NCBI GenBank assembly: GCA_030065935.1
Contig: JASJCP010000060.1
Location: forward strand, 1 to 46,581
Direction: 5' to 3'
DNA: 46,581 nucleotides
Source of the DNA: Xenococcaceae cyanobacterium MO_167.B27
GTDB taxonomy: Bacteria > Cyanobacteriota > Cyanobacteriia > Cyanobacteriales > Xenococcaceae
The position numbers and the translations under genes are program-made. How positions within the stretch are numbered: the first letter of the stretch is position 1; every line of letters starts with the position of its first letter. Under the pieces are notes generated by a model that did no database searches, had not been told where the DNA came from, and worked only from the letters and a program-made list of their open reading frames with translations. Shown here piece by piece: positions 43,070 to 46,581 of this stretch.

Positions 43070-43485
43070 TCAAGAGTTGGGTCTGGTCGTTCCAATCAGA
43101 ACCTCCGCTACTTCAAGTAAGCTAGCGAAACCTGCAAAAAGGGTGGGAGACAAAGCTGCAAATAGATTGGCAAAAATGCTTAGAGAGCCAAACAATTCTC
43201 TGAGATTGTTGATTTGATCGATAGCCTTCTCCATTTCCCGTGATGCAATAAGAATTCTTTCTCCTTCATCAGAGATATTGTCTAAGATTACGCCTATAGC
43301 ATCCACAGTTAAGTTATCAGCAATTTTACGTAATTCATTCTCTAATTTTAAAACTGTTGGAGGACTACCTAGTTCCGATAATAACTGTTCAACATTTTCA
43401 ATAACCCTTTCATTTTCTGTTAATTCTTTGACAAAATCGATTACTGCAATGCGATCGTACCCAATAAATCAGGTTTAAGATTCAC
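43070..43485 (-). pseudogene. Small helical gene with an apparent 1-base frameshift
   Basis: From GTG 43485 one frame reads NLKPDLLGTIALQ and stops at 43441-43443. The next frame continues without a break in style as IAVIDFVKELTENERVIENV, and so on to IGVILDNISDEGERILIASR and a hydrophobic end (FANLFAALSPTLFAGFASLL) finishing at 43070. This second frame has no ATG, GTG or TTG before 43306, so a single-base loss around 43447-43455 best explains the arrangement. The intact product would be about 137 residues, mostly helical. Function unknown. It lies between two AAA genes on the opposite strand, in the spacer 43005-43638. Confidence 0.6.
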
Positions 43486-43638
43486 TAAATCGGAAAAAAT
43501 AAGGTTATCTTTGGTAATTGATTGCCAAAAAATCAGTATAAATCAGGTAGTAAACCCAATAAGTACACAAGGGAGCTAGTATCTGGTTATGAATTGTTTT
43601 TGTTTGCACCTGATAATAAGAACTTAACAGCAGCATTC

Positions 43639-46332
43639 ATGACTGAAACCAAGTCAAACTATGAGTATCAAGTTGGAGGGAGTCTCGACAGTGGCGCGCC
43701 TAGCTACGTGACGCGAGAAGCAGACTCAGCTTTCTATCAAGCCTTAAAAGTTGGTCAGTTTTGTTATGTCCTCAACTCGCGACAGATGGGCAAATCTAGC
43801 TTGCGGGTGCGAACAATGCAAAGGCTTCAAGGGGAAGGGACAGTCTGTGTTCTTATTGACTTAACGGAAATGGGCATACAGGATATGACCCCAGAAAAAT
43901 GGTATGGGGGGATTGTACAATATCTGGTCAGTGGTTGCCAACTTAGCTCAACAACTCAATGGCGGACTTGGTGGCGGGAGCGACGGGATTTGCTTTCCCC
44001 TGTACAGCGTTTGAGCTTATTTATTAAGGAAGTACTATTAGTTGAAGTCAAGCAAAATATTGTTATTTTCGTCGATGAAATAGATCGGGTTCTGAGCCAG
44101 AATTTCTCCCTCGATGATTTTTTTGGACTGATTCGCTGTTTCTGTGAGCAACGTGACACTCATCCCGACTATAAACGCCTCACCTTTGCCCTGTTGGGGG
44201 TGGCAACGCCTTCGGATTTGATTCGAGACAAAAACCAGACCCCATTTAATATTGGTCAGGGGATTCAACTGCAAGGGTTTCAGCCTGACGAAGTTAAGCC
44301 TTTGCTCAAGGGTTTATCAGGAAAAATTACTCATCCTGAAGCGGTACTCAGAGAAATCTTAGAATGGACGGGTGGACAGCCTTTCCTGACGCAAAAGCTA
44401 TGTCAGTCGTTAATTCGGTTTGGGAATCTCACCATTATTTCCCCTTTAGAATCGACTAAATTTATTGAACAAGTGGTGCGCTCTTGCATTTTGGAGAATT
44501 GGGAAGCTCAAGATGAGCCAGAACATTTGAGAACTATTCGCGACCGAATTCTTAGAAATGAATCAAAGGTAGTACAACTTCTGGGACTCTATCAGAAAAT
44601 CTTACAACAGGGAGAACTTCCTGCTGATGGCAGTTCCGAACAGAGAGATTTACGACTATCAGGATTGGTAGTTGAGAAGCAGGGCAAACTCAAGGTTTAT
44701 AACCCTATTTATGAAGCTGTTTTTGACCGAAATTGGGTAGAGAAGAACTTAAACCAGTTACGACCCTATGCCTCAGAACTTTCCGCTTGGCTAGCTTCTG
44801 GTAGTCAGGATGAATCATATTTATTGCGGGGACTAGAATTGCAGAATGCTTTAACTTGGTCGTTAGGGAAAAGCCTCAGTGATGGGGACTATCAATTTTT
44901 GGTTGCTAGTCAAGATTTAGCTAAACAACAGACCCAAAAATTACTAGAAACCAATGAACAAGCAAGTCGCCTGCTGGCAGCAGCTAGGTCTAAAGCTAAA
45001 CAAAAAATCTTGAAACAGAGACTGGTATGGAGTTATATGCCATTGACGGCTTTAGGAGTGACCGTCCCCATTTTACTGCTACGCTTCTTTGGACTATTAC
45101 AAGGACTAGAATGGAGCCTGCTAGATCAATTCTTTCGTTGGCGACCTCTAGAAACCCCAGATGAACGCATTGCCATTGTTACCATCGATGAGACAGATTT
45201 GAGGGAAGTGGGACAATGGCCTGTTCCTGATGGGATCTTAGCTGAGGTCATTACTAATATTAAAGCCCAAAACCCTCAAGCTATTGGACTGGATATCTAT
45301 CGAGATTTAGCCGTAGAACCAGGGCATACTGACTTAGTGAAGTTGTTTCAATCCACTCCCAACTTATTTGGTATTGAGAAAGTGGTAGGGACGAGAATTG
45401 CGCCTTCTCCTACCTTGAGCCAGCTTGGACAAGTAGGTTTTTCCGATCAAGTAGTGGATGCTGATGGCAAGGTACGTCGCGCTCTCTTGTCTGTTATTCT
45501 TTCTGAGGACGAGGTGCGCTACAGTTTAGCTGCTAAATTGGCTTTGCACTATCTTGAAGCTGAGGGAATCCCCCTAGAATCGGCTGACAGTGGGGGACAG
45601 CGAGTCAGCTTGAGAAAAGCCGTCTTTGAGAGGTTTACAGGCAATGACGGGGGCTACGTCCACACTTCATCTGGAGGCTACCAAATTTTGCTCAATTATC
45701 GCGGGAAACAGCATAATTTTGCCACTTTTTCCCTGAAAGAGGTGCTAGACAACCAAATACTCCCCGATAGTTTCCGCGATCGCCTGGTTCTGATTGGCAC
45801 TACCGCTCCCAGCATCAAGGATTTATTGTACACGCCTTACAGTAGCAAACTATTCGATTTCCCTGATATGATGCCTGGCATAGTTCTCCAAGCCAACATT
45901 GTTAGTCAAATCCTCAGTGCAGTACTTGATGGACGACCCCTGCTTCGTAGCTGGTCTGAGCCTATGGAATGGTTGGGAATTTTAGCGATCGCTGGATTAG
46001 GGGCTGTAGTCAGCTGGTGGTTTAAATCGACTTGGGCGATCGCTCTTAGTTTCCTTTTGGTAAGTAGCGGACTTTTGGGGGGATGCTACCTAGCATTTGT
46101 GATGGGTTGGTGGTTGCCGTTTATCCCCTCCTTGCTGGCACTTTCTGGGACGGCAGTTATCTTATTGGTTGTGACTAATAAGCAACGAGATAAACTCCAA
46201 TTCAGACTTACTTTAGCCTTGCTGTTAGAAACTTATCAAGATTATCCAGCGATTGGACGCATTGCTATTGAATATCTCAAGCAGTCAGAAAGTCAAGAGA
46301 ATCAGGCTTTCATTGACCAACAATTGGTCTAG
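43639..46332 (+). CDS. AAA-like ATPase fused to a CHASE2 sensor with membrane helices
   Basis: 897 residues from ATG 43639. The frame is open further upstream to a TTG at 43522, but homologous proteins begin just before the YEYQVGGSL motif. The AAA-like part (1-370) has YVTREADSAFYQAL, the P-loop NSRQMGKSSLR (GKS at 51-53), Walker B IVIFVDEIDRVLS and GGQPFLTQKLCQ. A TM segment (about 450-475) leads to an extracytoplasmic CHASE2 domain (LLDQFFRWRPLETPDERIAI ... DETDLREVGQWPVPD) and at least two C-terminal TM helices. It probably senses an external signal, with the ATPase as cytosolic output. The partner is unknown. Confidence 0.85.
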   Translation: MTETKSNYEYQVGGSLDSGAPSYVTREADSAFYQALKVGQFCYVLNSRQMGKSSLRVRTMQRLQGEGTVCVLIDLTEMGIQDMTPEKWYGGIVQYLVSGCQLSSTTQWRTWWRERRDLLSPVQRLSLFIKEVLLVEVKQNIVIFVDEIDRVLSQNFSLDDFFGLIRCFCEQRDTHPDYKRLTFALLGVATPSDLIRDKNQTPFNIGQGIQLQGFQPDEVKPLLKGLSGKITHPEAVLREILEWTGGQPFLTQKLCQSLIRFGNLTIISPLESTKFIEQVVRSCILENWEAQDEPEHLRTIRDRILRNESKVVQLLGLYQKILQQGELPADGSSEQRDLRLSGLVVEKQGKLKVYNPIYEAVFDRNWVEKNLNQLRPYASELSAWLASGSQDESYLLRGLELQNALTWSLGKSLSDGDYQFLVASQDLAKQQTQKLLETNEQASRLLAAARSKAKQKILKQRLVWSYMPLTALGVTVPILLLRFFGLLQGLEWSLLDQFFRWRPLETPDERIAIVTIDETDLREVGQWPVPDGILAEVITNIKAQNPQAIGLDIYRDLAVEPGHTDLVKLFQSTPNLFGIEKVVGTRIAPSPTLSQLGQVGFSDQVVDADGKVRRALLSVILSEDEVRYSLAAKLALHYLEAEGIPLESADSGGQRVSLRKAVFERFTGNDGGYVHTSSGGYQILLNYRGKQHNFATFSLKEVLDNQILPDSFRDRLVLIGTTAPSIKDLLYTPYSSKLFDFPDMMPGIVLQANIVSQILSAVLDGRPLLRSWSEPMEWLGILAIAGLGAVVSWWFKSTWAIALSFLLVSSGLLGGCYLAFVMGWWLPFIPSLLALSGTAVILLVVTNKQRDKLQFRLTLALLLETYQDYPAIGRIAIEYLKQSESQENQAFIDQQLV

Positions 46333-46352
46333 TATCACGGTGAATGAAGCCT

Positions 46353-46382
46353 CTACCACTTGGCCATTAGGCCAAGTGGTAG
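46353..46382 (+). terminator. Perfect 13-bp terminator-like hairpin
   Basis: CTACCACTTGGCC (46353-46365) and GGCCAAGTGGTAG (46370-46382) are exact reverse complements with a 4-base loop ATTA, 21 bases after the stop of the AAA-CHASE2 gene. It has no long U-run, but the stem is very stable. Confidence 0.75.
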
Positions 46383-46424
46383 TATCTGCTCTACAATAGT
46401 TATGGGTTCAGACCACAATATTGA

Positions 46425-46581
46425 AAGCATCACTGGACTTCTCACCTACTAAAAACCTATACAATCTTATATATACAGGGTCGGGACATCGGTGACTTCC
46501 CATTAATACTATTTGATTGGCTACTGGCAATAGAATGGCAATTAAGCCGTCTCATCAATATCCCTACTGACAAGATTACCC
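46425..46581 (+). other. Open frame running off the right edge
   Basis: From 46425 to the end one frame has no stop and reads, in its later part, DIGDFPLILFDWLLAIEWQL, which has a coding-like composition. No ATG, GTG or TTG occurs in it, so the start is either missing or in another frame. It may be the head of the next gene or chance. Confidence 0.2.

Noticed and set aside
43522-43638. TTG start adding 39 residues to the AAA-CHASE2 protein
   Set aside because: The extra part is not like the family, and the motif YEYQVGGSL normally lies right after the start. ATG 43639 was used.
1-46581. CRISPR arrays, tRNA and rRNA genes
   Set aside because: No regularly spaced 25-40 base repeats were seen. 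No cloverleaf-like TPsiC arm in a suitable context and no rRNA segments were recognised.

Overview
The window is cyanobacterial chromosome. HIP1-type octamers (gcgatcgc) are dense in and between genes, DNA is AT-rich, and there is a cobalamin-pathway cobQ, a ferredoxin-type nirA, an MFS nitrate permease nrtP and ferredoxin-type narB, PEP-CTERM proteins, and cyanobacteria-type AAA-like/CHASE2 and vMAP proteins. The exact genus cannot be fixed from the sequence.

Layout. 1-5860: the C-terminal end of a YWTD-repeat surface protein, an AddB/RecC-like helicase-family protein, a small 2Fe-2S ferredoxin, cobQ and a conserved cyanobacterial small protein, with HIP1-rich and palindrome-rich spacers. 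6070-7700: an IS200/IS605-superfamily guest carrying an IsrB-type RNA-guided nickase (RuvC, bridge helix and PLMP domain but no HNH) behind a structured leader that looks like its omega-RNA. It lies between an NtcA-like box and nirA. 7716-13927: the nitrate assimilation genes nirA, nrtP and narB, with a perfect NtcA box upstream of nrtP. 14141-14812: a PEP-CTERM exported protein.

14893-40247, all on the minus strand: a biosynthetic gene cluster and its exporter, about 25 kb. In reading order it encodes a fatty acyl-AMP ligase, an SRPBCC protein, two paralogous acyl-CoA dehydrogenase-like proteins, an ACP, a non-reducing KS-AT-ACP polyketide synthase, a KAS III-like enzyme, an FkbH-like glyceryl-ACP synthase, a second ACP, a lipoyl-less E2-type acyltransferase, an FAD monooxygenase, an AurF-like diiron oxygenase, an alpha/beta hydrolase, a type II thioesterase, and a YbhG/YbhF/YbhS/YbhR-like exporter. 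The run KAS III - FkbH - ACP - E2-type acyltransferase - (two oxygenases) - alpha/beta hydrolase has the same content and order as the tetronate cassette of abyssomicin/agglomerin/RK-682 pathways. I infer a cyanobacterial acyl-tetronate pathway. A free fatty acid is adenylated and loaded on ACP, possibly desaturated, and extended once by malonate without reduction to a beta-ketoacyl-ACP. It is then fused to glyceryl-ACP to give a tetronate, which is acetylated and eliminated to an exocyclic methylene, oxidised and exported.

40248-46581, plus strand: a pentapeptide/TPR exported protein, a short relic of a different PKS acyltransferase domain, a vMAP-AAA protein, an apparently frameshifted small gene on the minus strand, and an AAA-CHASE2 membrane protein that closes with a strong palindrome. 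Duplicated leader and 3'-end sequences around the diiron oxygenase gene suggest it was spliced into the tetronate operon.
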